A stretch of DNA of 34,424 nucleotides from Conidiobolus incongruus B7586 (Eukaryota > Entomophthoromycota > Entomophthoromycetes > Entomophthorales > Conidiobolaceae), in assembly GCA_000697335.1 (NCBI GenBank), contig JNEM01006360.1, positions 1 to 34,424 on the forward strand. The letters are read 5' to 3'. The notes beneath the pieces were generated by a model. That model did not search any database. It saw only the letters and a program-made list of their open reading frames with translations, and was not told the DNA's origin. The translations under genes were made by a program, and so were the position numbers. Below are positions 9,702 to 21,031 of this stretch, piece after piece; position 1 is the first letter of the stretch; the number at the start of each line of letters is the position of its first letter.

Positions 9702-11999
9702 TTAAAATAGATCATCCAACATTTTATCCATATCGTCAGATGCTATAGAATCTCCATCATCGTCATCTTTTTCAGTCTGATCCTTGGGCATTAATTTATC
9801 GATTTGGTTGGAGATAAATGCGTTGAATTCGGATTCTTTGGTTGGAGCTTCAACTGAATTTGGTACGGTAGGCACTAGCACTGGGTTGACAGGTTGAGGT
9901 TCTGGAATTGTAGCTGATTCTTCTTGAGGTTTTTGTTCAGATTCTGTCTTTGGTATTATATCACTGGATTGTAAAGTACTTGAAATGAATGGTACAGACG
10001 AACTTGAATCAATCTTCATGTTAAATCTATTAGTATTGGGGACATTATTAGTATTGGCCTCAGCTTTAGGTTGGCCAGTGATATTAGGTTTCTCTGGCGT
10101 ATCAATATCCTTGCCAATATTCGATCCATTCACAACAGCGTCTAATTTGACAATGTTTGGAGATGCTGAATTGTGATTAGAATCCAAAAGTTCAACAACA
10201 TTAGAATGAACTATCTTCTCTTGATCAATTTGCATCATATCATTATTAACTATCACATCAATCTTATCACCATCCTCCTTAGACTTAGCTCTCAATTTTT
10301 CAATTTCTTGATAATCAATCTCATTCGTAACATTAGAAACTCTAGTGGGGAATTGAGGATGAATTAGCAACAACCAAGAATCTTCACCAATCTCAAACCA
10401 CCATTGGCTAATTCTGTGATCGTTGAGATGATAGATTACAGAGTTGTAGAAATAGTAACCCAAAGAATTTAAATAGTCGTTGTAGGTTTGATACTTGTGA
10501 ATTATTAACAAAATTGCAAGAATTAATTGGAATAGATCAATCGTGCATTGTGACATCGAGGATTTAGTTAGGAGTTGAATGCGACAATATTCCAAAATAT
10601 GTAAATGATTTTTGGGATTTAATGTGAACCAGTAGTGATTTGCCACTAATTCTAGCAAATTCAAACTCAGAGCGTAACATTCGCCACGATTGGAGTCGGT
10701 TTGTAATAGTTTTTCAACGAATTTGGATTCACCCAACTTAAGATCGGGGTGGCCATTCGTTGATTTAATTACTGTGATCATGCCTCGGAGCCAGAGGTCT
10801 TTGCCGGGGGTTTCTTGGAGGTAGTTGTGCTTAAAGAATGTAAAGATAGTGTTGGGAAGGCTTGAAATTGACGAAAATTTCAATAATGACTCGAGGATTG
10901 GGAAGATTGACTGTGTGAGAGGTAATACATATTGAATGAGTCTGGATCTCTCGACAATTGAGAGTGTGACAGCGTGAATGGGAATGGAATTCAACTGAAT
11001 CAAGATTTGCATAATGTTGGCAATTGGGAGTTTGATGATGAATGCAGAGTTGTGAGAGTGACTGAAATTCAGTCCGTGTTCGATAAATATACAGCATCGT
11101 TTGAACAGTTTGACCATGACTAATTGATAGGTTCTCTCATTGTCCAAGGAAGCTCTGGGAAGTTTAGCAAGTGGGAAAGTATGTCTAGAATCATGATCAG
11201 AAGATGGCGGCAATTGAAACAATGTGTTTAATATATGATGACACGTATTAATAGACTTATTCATCAAATCATCGTATTTTTCAACAATCTCTTCCACCTT
11301 AGTTTGCGTTAAACATAACAAATAAGCTAAATTTGCAACGTGTGCTGCAAGTCGAGAAGGACATCTCTCGTAATCTATAAAATTAACCCTAATAAATAAC
11401 TCGTAAATCTTATTGGCAAATGGCTTAACCGATTTCGGGAACAAAGCAATCAAATCAATCATTGCTTCCAACATCTCCGAACTTGCACTCTCACTGAGTA
11501 AATCTTGCACCTTCTCTAACCAAGTCGTAATCAACTTAGGCAAATACACTGGTAAAATCTCCCTCTCCAATTCATTCTGACCTGATGTCAATGTAAACAA
11601 CTTTGGAATAACCGTAAACAAGTGAATCAACTGCAATTGTGTTAAAGGAATAGGCGACGTCAAAAAATTCATAAGATGTCTAATATAAGTCAAAATAAAT
11701 TCCACCATGAGTCCACGACTCTGCTCACATGTCAAAATAGCCCACTTGCTACCCACCACAATATGCTCAGCATCTGGATACTTCGTCCTATCTGACGAGC
11801 TGAGCAATTGACCCAGCTTCTGTCCCCATAAGCCCAACATTTTAGATTCTCCTAATTCTTCTAGTTTTGTGAGTAATGGGTATTTGACTAGGATGTTAGT
11901 GAATGCATCATAATTTTGTAGAAGTATAGGTCCTGGTACATTGAGAATATCCAAAATTAACAAGTTCAAATCGTTCAGGTATACGTTTTTCGTAGTCAT
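9702..11999 (-). CDS. RIX1: Probable RIX1/PELP1-family pre-60S assembly protein
   Basis: This single-exon frame encodes 765 residues, from ATG 11999-11997 to TAA at 9702. The first ~650 residues look all-helical, with Leu-rich repeats of the armadillo/HEAT kind. The block around residues 25-165 (a Trp-Gly-containing helix, then a CEQSR segment, then LEREILPVYLPKLITTWLEK) resembles the Rix1 N-terminal domain. The last ~130 residues are disordered, rich in Pro/Gln/Glu/Asn, and end in an Asp-rich tail (DDDDGDSIASDDMDKMLDDL), as Rix1/PELP1 proteins often do. Length is nearly that of yeast Rix1 (763). Rix1, with Ipi1 and Ipi3, acts in nuclear maturation of pre-60S particles and ITS2 processing. 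The assignment rests on architecture and weak motif similarity; another helical-repeat protein is possible. It is divergent from the SET-like gene and convergent with QDPR. Confidence 0.5.
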   Translation of the reverse strand: MTTKNVYLNDLNLLILDILNVPGPILLQNYDAFTNILVKYPLLTKLEELGESKMLGLWGQKLGQLLSSSDRTKYPDAEHIVVGSKWAILTCEQSRGLMVEFILTYIRHLMNFLTSPIPLTQLQLIHLFTVIPKLFTLTSGQNELEREILPVYLPKLITTWLEKVQDLLSESASSEMLEAMIDLIALFPKSVKPFANKIYELFIRVNFIDYERCPSRLAAHVANLAYLLCLTQTKVEEIVEKYDDLMNKSINTCHHILNTLFQLPPSSDHDSRHTFPLAKLPRASLDNERTYQLVMVKLFKRCCIFIEHGLNFSHSHNSAFIIKLPIANIMQILIQLNSIPIHAVTLSIVERSRLIQYVLPLTQSIFPILESLLKFSSISSLPNTIFTFFKHNYLQETPGKDLWLRGMITVIKSTNGHPDLKLGESKFVEKLLQTDSNRGECYALSLNLLELVANHYWFTLNPKNHLHILEYCRIQLLTKSSMSQCTIDLFQLILAILLIIHKYQTYNDYLNSLGYYFYNSVIYHLNDHRISQWWFEIGEDSWLLLIHPQFPTRVSNVTNEIDYQEIEKLRAKSKEDGDKIDVIVNNDMMQIDQEKIVHSNVVELLDSNHNSASPNIVKLDAVVNGSNIGKDIDTPEKPNITGQPKAEANTNNVPNTNRFNMKIDSSSSVPFISSTLQSSDIIPKTESEQKPQEESATIPEPQPVNPVLVPTVPNSVEAPTKESEFNAFISNQIDKLMPKDQTEKDDDDGDSIASDDMDKMLDDLF

Positions 12000-12286
12000 T
12001 ATGGATTTTTAATCATTTATAATAATATAATCCGTGAAATTTATATATATTTACTATTTTTTAATTAGTTTTTTAGTTGATTTTATTTTTATTTGATTTT
12101 TGATTTTTATCAATTTATATTCATTATCACAATGAAAATATTTATGGGATTGAGTCATTTTGATTTCAAATTCGATTTTGTATTCTATTCAACCCTCAAT
12201 TTCAATATAGATTGATAAAAAAGCTATTTAAATTATTTAATATATAAATTTTTTGAAATTATTGGTTAATTGAATATAATTAAGAG

Positions 12287-12322
<36 letters not shown>

Positions 12323-13008
12323 TTTGTAAAAATGTATTGGATTTACCAAAAATTTTAAAATATTAATTGATTAAATATAAAAAGATTCTTATATAAAGTT
12401 GCTACTGTGTAGTAATTTAATATAAATATCAAAGGAATTTGGATTCTATATTCTGATATGTAAATTGTGAAATAATACAATAAAAGACATATAGTATATT
12501 TTAGGTATATAAAATAGATATACTTGCTATCAAATTTTAACAACATATTAAAGTTTGGCGTATTTGAATTGACATTACTTCAAACCTAAAACCACGAGTT
12601 AAACGTCTTTTAAAATTGCTCAATATCAATTTCGATGCAAACTTCAAATCAAAGTTACAACGTTTTTGATGAACTTGGTGATATTTGAATTAGCAATGGT
12701 TTCCAATTTTCAAAATTTGATGAGATAAATATAAAATAGAGTGTAATAGTTTGACTTATCAGATAGTTAATGGGTGAAATTAAATTAATCAATGACAAGA
12801 TTTCAATATTAGCAAAAAGATAATTAAACCTTTGATGAACCAATAGCATAAACAAAATGATATCACTACTATTTTAATTGGTTCTATTTGTTATGATATT
12901 TATCTAATCCCACAAATTAAATACTAAATTTTTTACACTTATTAGATCCCTTACTCAATTTTTTATATCACTGGAATATAATTTTGAGTTTAGGATACAA
13001 TTACAAAT
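12000..13008. promoter_or_regulatory. Divergent intergenic region, RIX1-like / SET-like
   Basis: This 1-kb AT-rich region lies between two outward-facing starts (11999 and 13009), so it must hold both promoters. A TA dinucleotide run lies at 12292-12318. Bases 12550-12850 are somewhat less AT-biased than the rest, but no binding site or gene can be named. Short frames on the minus strand (12355-12546, 12655-12855) have no credible protein composition. Confidence 0.5.
12292..12318. repeat. (TA)n microsatellite
   Basis: An uninterrupted run of about thirteen TA units lies in the divergent promoter region. A shorter (TA)8 run occurs at 26301-26316, and ATT/TTA runs occur near 4938-4959 and 25530-25547. 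Confidence 0.95.
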
Positions 13009-14042
13009 ATGACTACCATTGACGACGTTTTACAGCCCGAACAATTACAAAAATTAGACGAATTGGAAGCTAAATTGGAAGCTTATCACGCCGAACAAAG
13101 TAATTAGGATAATTTGATGCTTGATAGTTTATAGATGTTTAACAATAATATTTAGCTAAAGAAGAAAAAGATTTGGCTGCTAAATACAGTAAGCTTCAAG
13201 CTCCTCTCCTGTCTGAAGTTCACAAAATTTTCTCTACTATTCCCGATTTTTGGATTAAAACAGTAAGTTTTATCAGTTTTATACCTCCAGCTAATTACTA
13301 ATTATATTATAGATCAAGAATCATCCTTCTTTAGGTATATATAAATTTTTATTAAAACTTTACTTTCTGAAACTAAATGCGTTATATTAGAATCGCTTTT
13401 GGATGAAGCTTCCGTTAATGTAATACATTATCATTATTATTAATTATACACAATATTCAACCAATTTTTATATAGGTTATTGAAAGTCTTACTTCTATTG
13501 AAGTTGATAGAAATGAAGAGGATCCTTCCATTATCAAACTTTCTTTCGTAATTTATTATCACAAATATAAACTCTTTTCGATTAACACTTTACATTAGCA
13601 TTTCAAAGACAACAAATACTTCTCAGCTCAAACCGTTGTTAGAGAACAATATTTGAAAGATGATGACATCGAACTTAAGGAACCCAAGATCGAGTTTAAA
13701 TCTGATGAGGTAATAATATTTAATAAACAGAATTGTAAGCGATTATCATATTTATTCTATTCACTTTAGTTGAAGGAAAAGGCCCTCAACCCTCCCCACG
13801 ACCATGATCATGACGAAGACGACGAATGTGGAGGTTCCGCCAACTTCTTGCAATACCTCACTAGCAAATATCCTAGCGAATTGGATGAACTTATTGCTGA
13901 TGATTTATACCCCAGAGCTGCCATCTATTTCCATGGTATTCCCGATGATCTTGAAGAACTTTTAGAAGAAGCTAACGGTCACGATGAAGATGATGACGAC
14001 GAAGATGATGATGAACAACCTGCCAAAAAGGCTAAGAACTAA
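13009..14042 (+). CDS. SET: SET/Vps75-type NAP-family histone chaperone (seven exons)
   Basis: Exons 13009-13099, 13156-13262, 13313-13334, 13391-13419, 13476-13547, 13599-13709 and 13770-14042 give 234 residues. The order is that of SET/TAF-I/Vps75 proteins. A dimerisation helix (about 8-50) comes first. Next is IPDFWIKTIKNHPSL, matching IPxFWxxxxxNHP. Then LTSIEVDRNEEDPSIIKLSFHF and FKDNKYFSAQTVVREQYL form the earmuff strands. An acidic loop HDHDHDEDDE, the block FLQYL...ADDLYPRAAIYFHG and a strongly acidic tail ending in a basic KKAKN finish the protein. The family binds H3-H4/H2A-H2B and aids nucleosome assembly and histone acetylation in the nucleus. Exons 3 and 4 are micro-exons of 22 and 29 nt. 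SET and Vps75 are orthologous, so the yeast name would also fit. Confidence 0.88.
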
Positions 14043-14520
14043 TCTGTTGATTATATAGACCATTTTATATAAATTTACCTTGATATATCTTTTTTCCAAT
14101 ATATTGGTATATATGAATTTGGTTTCAATTATTTACTAAGTTTTAATTTTCATTATACATTCGAAAATCTATTTGTATTTGAATATTTTATATGATATTC
14201 AATCTCATCTTTCAAATAATTAATTTCAACTCTATTGAGTTATAAAATCATCTAATTTTCAGTTAATATATAAAACTGTCTTATAAGTATATATTTTGCT
14301 CCGTCAGTAATATATCCTTGCACATTATTAGAATATAATTAATATTTTGCAATCTATATTCCATATATTCAAACAATATATGATTAATTATTTTAATAAT
14401 TAAATCATAAATAATATACACCAAATACAAATAGTAAAACTAAGTCAAGGTTGAATAGTATAAAAATATTATTAATAGATTATTATTCAGGTAATAGATA
14501 TTAATATTTAATTTTATTAA

Positions 14521-14640
14521 ATGAAAGGACAAGGACTGATGCAGTCACTCACCCTCGAATAGAATCCACTTCAGGATCGATCCCCACCCTAAATCCCCCA
14601 CAAGTAGTTATGTACTAATTCGACTACAATACCTCGTTTA
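14521..14640. other. GC-rich patch with a Pol III B-box-like core, possible SINE or tRNA relic
   Basis: About 100 bases with balanced composition stand out from the flanking AT-rich DNA. The core GGATCGATCCC fits the Pol III B-box consensus GGTTCGANNCC except at one base, and is nearly palindromic, so strand is unclear. No tRNA cloverleaf can be drawn around it, so it is not a working tRNA gene. Some loose similarity to the patch at 15911-16020 (a shared GCAGTC followed by GA-TCCA-CT-CAG) suggests they may be copies of one element family. Confidence 0.3.
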
Positions 14641-15910
14641 AATATTTATAAATCATGTTTATCACTATTGATATGATCTCACAAAACACAGTTTTATAAA
14701 TTCAACATTTTAATTGTATGTGTATCATAAAATTTAAATAATATAAAATTATATTAACACCTCTCTCGATTCCAAAAATTACAATAGTCATTCAATAATG
14801 TATAATTAATATAAGTATAATTAATTTGGAAAAATACTGAAACAATCAACTAGTACCAAATTACTCTAAAAATTTGTTGATTAACTTTGGTTTTGATTAT
14901 TTTTAACTCAATATAACACAACTTTAAATCTATGCCAATTAATTTTTACACCACAATTTTTTAGGTTATTATTCATTAAATGATAAATTATTAAAAAATA
15001 ATAAAACAAAACTTATGTAATTATAATGATTTATTAATATGCAAACTATTATTGCATATATATGAATATGCATATAATGCTCAAGATATACCAGTATATT
15101 ATTTAATATTAACTAATTTGTAATATCAATTTAGTCTATTATATTCACATATCGATCAATAAATTTTCTTAGCACTAAATGATATATATATGTTTCACTT
15201 TTTATAAATGCAATTATTAAAAATTCAAAACACTTAAAATAAAGCTTTGAATAAATTCACCCATTAACAATTTTATTTCTTCTACCATAATAGGTATATA
15301 TATATAAACTATATTTAATATTTTCTCATTTTTAAGACTAATATAGAGTGTAAATATTTCGGTCTATATTTCTAAAAACATGTAAATTTTCATATTAAAA
15401 TAATTAAGGTATCATATTTAAAGATAATCACTTACATCAATGTGTAATTATATATAAAAATAAGTTTGCTAATATAAATAATTAAAGTAATAATAAATAT
15501 GGTATAATAATATGAAATATTTATATTTCAAGTTAATATAAAAAATTGATTAAAAATTCTCAATTTGATGTATAATTTATATATAATATTTTAATGTTTT
15601 TTGTCAAAAAAATATAAAAGTTTATATGAGAGTGATTTTTAAAATGAAAAATTTAGTATTGCATTGATTTTAAAAACGATCGATCTTAAAGTTCAAATAG
15701 CTATATAGAATATCATTATTTATAAAGCTCATATATATCCAAATACAATTTTAGTATTATTTTAAAATGATGGCCATATCCTAGTTCATTGGATAAAGTC
15801 TCGAAAAATATACTAGCAATTATAATTAAAAAATTGAAAACAAATTTATTAATTAATAAAGAGAGACTTCTGAAATAAATTGGAGATATAAATGAATTTA
15901 AAATAATTAC

Positions 15911-16020
15911 ATGCAAGAGCTTAGCCGTATGATCGCGTGCTTCATGTTCAATCTGAGATGGAATCAAATCCCGAACCCCCGACTGCCATGCGATGATTTT
16001 CCAACCCGGTCACTCCAAGT
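15911..16020 (+). other. GC-rich tRNA-like patch, possible tRNA-derived SINE
   Basis: On the + strand, TAGCCGTATGATCGCG (from 15922) resembles an A box. GAATCAAATCC (from 15961) resembles a B box (9 of 11 positions), about 40 nt apart as in tRNAs. The segment CGTGCTTCATG between them recalls a tRNA anticodon arm, but neither the anticodon stem nor the T stem pairs, and the 3' acceptor does not match the 5' side. The rest, to about 16020, is GC-rich non-tRNA sequence. A tRNA-derived short interspersed element or an old tRNA pseudogene would look like this. Confidence 0.35.
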
Positions 16021-16486
16021 AACATATTGGATACAGAATAATTTATTATCTAATATGACTACTCAAATATAGCATTGGGTTTGATATAATGTAAATTTTT
16101 TATTCTAATCTTGCATATTATAAAATTTAATATTATTGAATATTTCGAATGTTCTTTGCAGTTGGTCTTACAAATTATTATTTGGCTGATAATTGAAAAA
16201 TAAAATTTTTCAAAAAATTCACATGACCTCCCATAAAGTTCAAAATTGTCCCCTACTTAAAATTTCAATACAAGTAAATAAATAATTGTTAATGAGATAA
16301 AATTTAAGTCACTAGTTAAATTTCAAATTTTATCACTTTCACTTAAACTCAATTTTATCTTTTTAATACTTTAAATTGTTCACAATATTATTCAAAATAT
16401 AGTTGCAAATATAATCATATAGCATTTACTATTATTATTTGTTGATATCATATAAAAATAATAGAAATTTTGACAAATTTGATAGT

Positions 16487-19320
16487 ATGGGTTATTTAGA
16501 AACTTTTTCAGTAAATCATTAATTTGTATATATCCATTATATCGTATTAACTAATAATAATTAGAATGAAAAGCCGAATGTGGGTTTAGATATAGTCAGG
16601 TCGCGTTTTAAAAAGGCCAAAGCTATGAATGATGAATGGGCTGACTTGATCAAAGAGAGGTATATAAACAATAACCAATCTTAGATTAACAATTATATAA
16701 CTAGAATTTATATAGAATATTAATTGAAGAGCAATATGCTAAACAACTTTTAAAATTATCCAAAAAACCTTTTGTTATGGATAGACAATCTGTTGGGTAA
16801 TATGGTTAATTATTTAAAAAATAATAGATTAAATTTATTATATTGTTAGTACGATACAATTCCAGTGTGAAAGGTTGCAAGCTGAAATGTCAGAACTTTC
16901 TAAACATCATTCTAAACTCGCTTCGGAATTGGCTTCTAAGATTGAAAAGCCTTTAAGGACTTCTCCAGATCTAGCTCTTGAACCTGCTGAATTCAAAGTG
17001 GTAAATTTTATTATTATATCTATATTTCTAATAACCAATTTTAATTTAACTGTGGATTAGATTGAATCTAATGCTTTAAAAGTATGTCGTGAATATACTG
17101 AAAAGAGCGCAAAAATACAAAAGGCAAGTATCAAGTATTTAGATATATACATTTTATTAATAAATTGATTATTTTGAATAGAAATCGAAAAGTTCTGAGA
17201 AGGCAATGTTTTGGAAAAATACCTCTGGTAGATAATATTCACAGCTATAGATTTAATTCAATCAAATATTGATTAATCATTATAGAGAAAAAGAAGAAAG
17301 AAATGAATAAATCAGTTGAAGAACTTTCTGTGGCTTTCGAAGCTGAAATGAAAAAGTTTTATGAGGTATTGTCCAAAACATCATATTCTATCTGGTTCTT
17401 ATTAATTGAAATTGATAGGCAGCTGAACAGGTAGATTTAATAAGAGTGGAAGCTTTAAAACAAATTCTCTTCCAATATGCCGATTTGCAATCCCAATTAT
17501 ATTGCTCAACTTTACAAGTAATCAGACAACACAGGTTGATTTTAAATTATATTAATTATTTTAACTTATAGACCGTTGAAGACTCTAAAATTAACTATGA
17601 TATCAATGTTGAAGAATGTCTAAGAGAATTTTGTAGTAATTACACAACATTGAACGTTTCTACCTCTTCCCTTGGTCAAAATGTAAGCAAACAATCTAGT
17701 AAGGATAATGGATTTGGATCTTGGATTCTGAAAAATCGCAAAAATTCCAATTCTACCCTTGGCTCTACTATCAGCCGCGGAGAAAACACTTCTTCCTCTA
17801 GCTTACCCCGTGAATCAGCACACGCTTCTTTGGAAATTCCACAAGCCATTAGTGAAATCCCAGTTGATGAAGAAGGCTACTCCATTCCACCATCTCATCC
17901 CAAGAATTCGATTAGTAATGATACCAATGAAAATGGAAACCATCTTAATAGTGATAATGAGGGATCAGACACAAGTAGCATTGAAATTCAACAACCAAAA
18001 GTCCAATTTGAAATTCAAGACAAAGCTATCACAGAAAATCCTGAAGACGTTGCACTCGCTTTTAGTAAGGTAACAAGTACACTCAAGCTCCAACAAGGTT
18101 CAGGATATCGTTCAACTAGAGCTCGTCGTGACCGTACTAGAGACTCAACTATTCCCTCTTTTGCAAATGGCGCTAGGCCTCATTCCACATTTTCTGAGCC
18201 ATCTGAAGGCAATAATGAATTCTCACCAATTACTGGACCTGCTGCTATACGACCTATCTCTGCTTATACTTTAAGAACCTTTCAAGGGTCTCCCGAAGTT
18301 CCTAGGTCAATTTATGAACAGTCATTAATAGCATCCAGAACCGAAGAAACCATTAATGCCTTGATTGTAAATGGCCAATTGAAGAATTTGGTTGTGTCGG
18401 GTAAGGTTTATATAAATGTTAATCCAGGAACAACTCAAGAACAGCTATCTGAATTATTTATCAATATTCCAAATAATTCTCACCAGCCTAGTATCTACCC
18501 CTCAAAATATCTTGAATTATCCTCACAAGACCCATCACAATATATCTTTGACCACAAAAATACTTCTAAGCTCATTGGAAAAGATACATGTATACTCCAA
18601 TACTCTATCAAAAAACAAGATAATTTTGAATCTATTCTACCAATGGAAGTTTATTCAGTATTTAACAATTTATCTGATTCTAACAATACTCAATTCTCTA
18701 TATCCATTGTTTTTAACCTTCAAGAATCCAAACCACAATATCTCTGGGATAGATTCATTGTGACCGCTGCAATTCCACATTTCGATAATAAGTCTAAAAG
18801 ACCACCTATCTATTCTGTACCCATGGCCACTTGGAATGCTTCTGACCAGACTGCAAGATGGTCAGTGACCACTACTCATCCTAACTTTACCATTTTGGGA
18901 CAGGCTCCAACCAAATCATCATTCCCAATTAGCATAGACTTCTCACTTCGATCAGAGTCATCTTGTATTGGCTTTGGAATTTCTGCTGTTGATAAACAAA
19001 ATCAACCTGTATCTTCCGAAATATTCATTCAAGGACCCGTCCAAATATCATCAGGCGTAGTGTTAGCTTCATCTCAAGAGTTTGACCTTAAGCAATTGTC
19101 GAAATCTAATCAAATCTCATCTCCAACGTCTAGTCCCGCTCCGGTTACCGTAAATGGATTATCACAGGAACATGAAATAAACTTTACACATTCAGATAAT
19201 CAGGTAAAAGAAAATGAAGCTGAAATCAATCAACAAGCTGACCAGATCGAAACATCTCCAGAACAAACTAATACATCTCCTGAGAGAGTTGGCATTGAAG
19301 AGCCTACCTCCAATAATTAA
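16487..19320 (+). CDS. SYP1: Muniscin (Syp1/FCHo-like) F-BAR and mu-homology endocytic adaptor
   Basis: Nine exons (16487-16510, 16565-16659, 16716-16796, 16850-17000, 17061-17123, 17182-17227, 17286-17365, 17419-17517, 17572-19320) give 795 residues (yeast Syp1 870). The start MGYLETFSNEKPNVGLDIV is a typical F-BAR opening, and the helical F-BAR module fills residues ~1-235. A Ser/Asn-rich disordered linker follows (about 240-470). The beta-rich mu-homology domain, from INALIVNGQLKNLVVSGKVY (about 473), runs to ~720; an acidic polar tail ends the protein. Muniscins bind and bend PIP2 membrane and recruit Ede1/Eps15 and cargo when clathrin-coated pits start at the plasma membrane. Intron 5 (17124-17181) begins with GC (AG/GCAAGT), a GC-AG intron; nearby GT donors shift the frame into a stop. 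The first exon is only 24 nt. Confidence 0.87.
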
Positions 19321-19491
19321 ATTTTATTCGAAAATTGGTACTTTTTAGAATTATTCTATATTCATTTTCATTTTTTATTTAATTTTAAAAACCCTTTTAA
19401 TAAAAATCAATTATTTTAGCAAATTTATAAATTAGATAAAGCCAATATCTATATTTATCATTTAATTTACTAAAATCTTAAATTATTTATT

Positions 19492-20373
19492 CTAAAATTC
19501 GAATTGATCTTGCTTTAACAATTCAATCATACCAGGGGCCATTCTAGGCTCATTCTTTTCATTTTTAACATATCTAAATGGCATGATAGTAGAATCCCTG
19601 TATTATTATTAATTAATCAGTTCATTGACAGATTATGTTAAATTTACATTTTGCCTAACTTAATTTCGGGATGGTCAATAAATTCAATTTTTTCAAAGGG
19701 GACTTTATCTTCAACAATGATTTTACTCACTAAGACGGCTCCATCTGTTGTCATTTGAGCGGTACCTAAATGCCGAGCTATAGAAAATGAATATTAATTA
19801 TATTATTATAAATCAAGTGAAAAATTGAATTACTTGGAAAATTGAATTTTCTTAATTCACTCGTTCTGTCACTAAATATCCTAATTAGTTTTGATAATTA
19901 AATATTAATCAATCAATTACGGGACTAAACATTCCATAGCAATAGTATCTTCATCACCCAAAATGCCACCAAATAGTAAATATTCGTATTCAGTATCATC
20001 AGTAGTTTGCATTACGGAGCTAGCTTCTTGATCTAATAAGCAAATCTAAATAAACAAACAATGAGCACAAAATCAAAATTATTCAAGCATCAATGTAATA
20101 ATGTATCATACTTTCTCGAAAGGGATACCCAATTCAGTGACCGATTTCAAATAACAATTTTCCTTCTTAATTTCTGGTGGCATCTGGTCCAAGTCACCTT
20201 CCTTCAAATTGGTAAATATTAAATTCTCGCTACCTACCACTTGGGCCATATGAGCATATTCCAATTTACACCTGACCATTATATAGTTGAATAAATTGAA
20301 TTTGAATATTTGTAAATTTAATTTTGTACCATGGGTATACTTCATCTTCCATATGCTCAATTATATATTTCAT
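19492..20373 (-). CDS. SFM1: SFM1-type SPOUT protein arginine methyltransferase
   Basis: Minus-strand exons 20330-20373, 20112-20271, 19921-20045, 19834-19871, 19648-19777 and 19492-19597 give 200 residues (yeast Sfm1 213). The start MKYIIEHMEDE is nearly the yeast opening. Other family blocks are LEYAHMAQVVGSENLIFTNL, ICLLDQEA, YLLFGGILGD, DRTSELRKF, RHLGTAQMTTDGAV, IEFIDHPEI and MPFRYV. SFM1 is a SPOUT-fold enzyme that methylates an arginine of ribosomal protein uS3 (Rps3) using S-adenosylmethionine. The trefoil-knot part lies in the C-terminal half (GGILGD, QMTTD). At intron 3 two in-frame acceptors 9 nt apart are possible; the second (exon from 19871) gives ...VPDRTSEL and fits the family better than ...VPIFSDRTSEL. 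The gene converges with the muniscin gene over 171 bp. Confidence 0.92.
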
Positions 20374-21031
20374 TTTTTGATCTATTAATCTATAAATTAA
20401 ATTTAATTAACCTTATTTTTTTAATTATTGCCACCTTAAATAAATCTATATTAAATATTCAAATTATAAAAGAATTATGGGACTTTCAAAATGAAAGTTT
20501 GCAAATTGATAATGAATTAGATGAATGGCTAATTTCACAATTGAAAAATAATAAAAAATCATCTTATAAATTTCCAAAATTGGAGATTTCTTATTTTCTA
20601 AATTTAGTAAATATTTTTAGTTAAGTAAATGCTAAATAATAACATTAAAAAAATGAAATATTAATAAATAAAATCGATTTATAGGTTTCAAACAGTACCT
20701 AAGATAAATATATAATAATCCGGATTATTTTTATTATATAAATGCAAACCTTTTAAATAAAAATTAATTAAAACTATTTAAACTGTATTTTCAACAAAAT
20801 TTAACATTAATTAAAATGAGTAAAAATCAATAATCAAATATCAACATTTATGAAACATTTTCAAACCAATTTGCCAAATTGAATCTATGTTAACCTCAAT
20901 ATAAAAATAAGTCAAATGACTTGAAATTTATAATCAAACCACCAAAGTTGTTTAAATTAATACATTGTTTTAATATATCATCAACATAATAATAAATAAC
21001 AATTTAACCTGTATTGTAGCACAATCTCAAA
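20374..21031. promoter_or_regulatory. Divergent intergenic region, SFM1 / Hv1-like
   Basis: This 658-bp AT-rich region separates two outward-facing starts and so should hold both promoters. A + strand frame at 20331-20624 ends in a segment of fairly normal protein composition (around KELWDFQNESLQIDNELDEW), but it overlaps SFM1 exon 1 and has no own ATG near that segment, so I do not call it a gene. Confidence 0.45.

Larger units (their letters stand above)
14043..16486. other. AT-rich intergenic region with two GC-rich patches
   Basis: This is a 2.4-kb gene-free stretch. It is A/T-rich throughout except for two islands, listed separately at 14521-14640 and 15911-16020. The frame on the minus strand at 15716-15967 merely runs through the second island. 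The end of the region should carry the promoter of the muniscin gene. Confidence 0.55.

Noticed and set aside
9985-10367. Plus-strand frames inside the RIX1-like gene
   Set aside because: These are shadows of a 765-codon minus-strand frame with far better protein character.
14521-14640. A functional tRNA gene at the first GC-rich patch
   Set aside because: No cloverleaf could be drawn on either strand: the stems around the B-box-like core do not pair.
15914-15990. A functional tRNA with a CAT anticodon at the second GC-rich patch
   Set aside because: The anticodon and T stems do not pair and the acceptor ends do not match; only the two promoter boxes look tRNA-like.
17057-17242. Minus-strand frame across muniscin exons 5 and 6
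   Set aside because: It is a frame shadow; the + strand exons fit the F-BAR family and splice in phase.
20331-20624. A 97-codon + strand frame between SFM1 and the Hv1-like gene, with a segment of normal protein composition
   Set aside because: It overlaps SFM1 exon 1 on the other strand, its first half is hydrophobic A/T-rich translation, and there is no ATG or clear splice acceptor just before the credible part.
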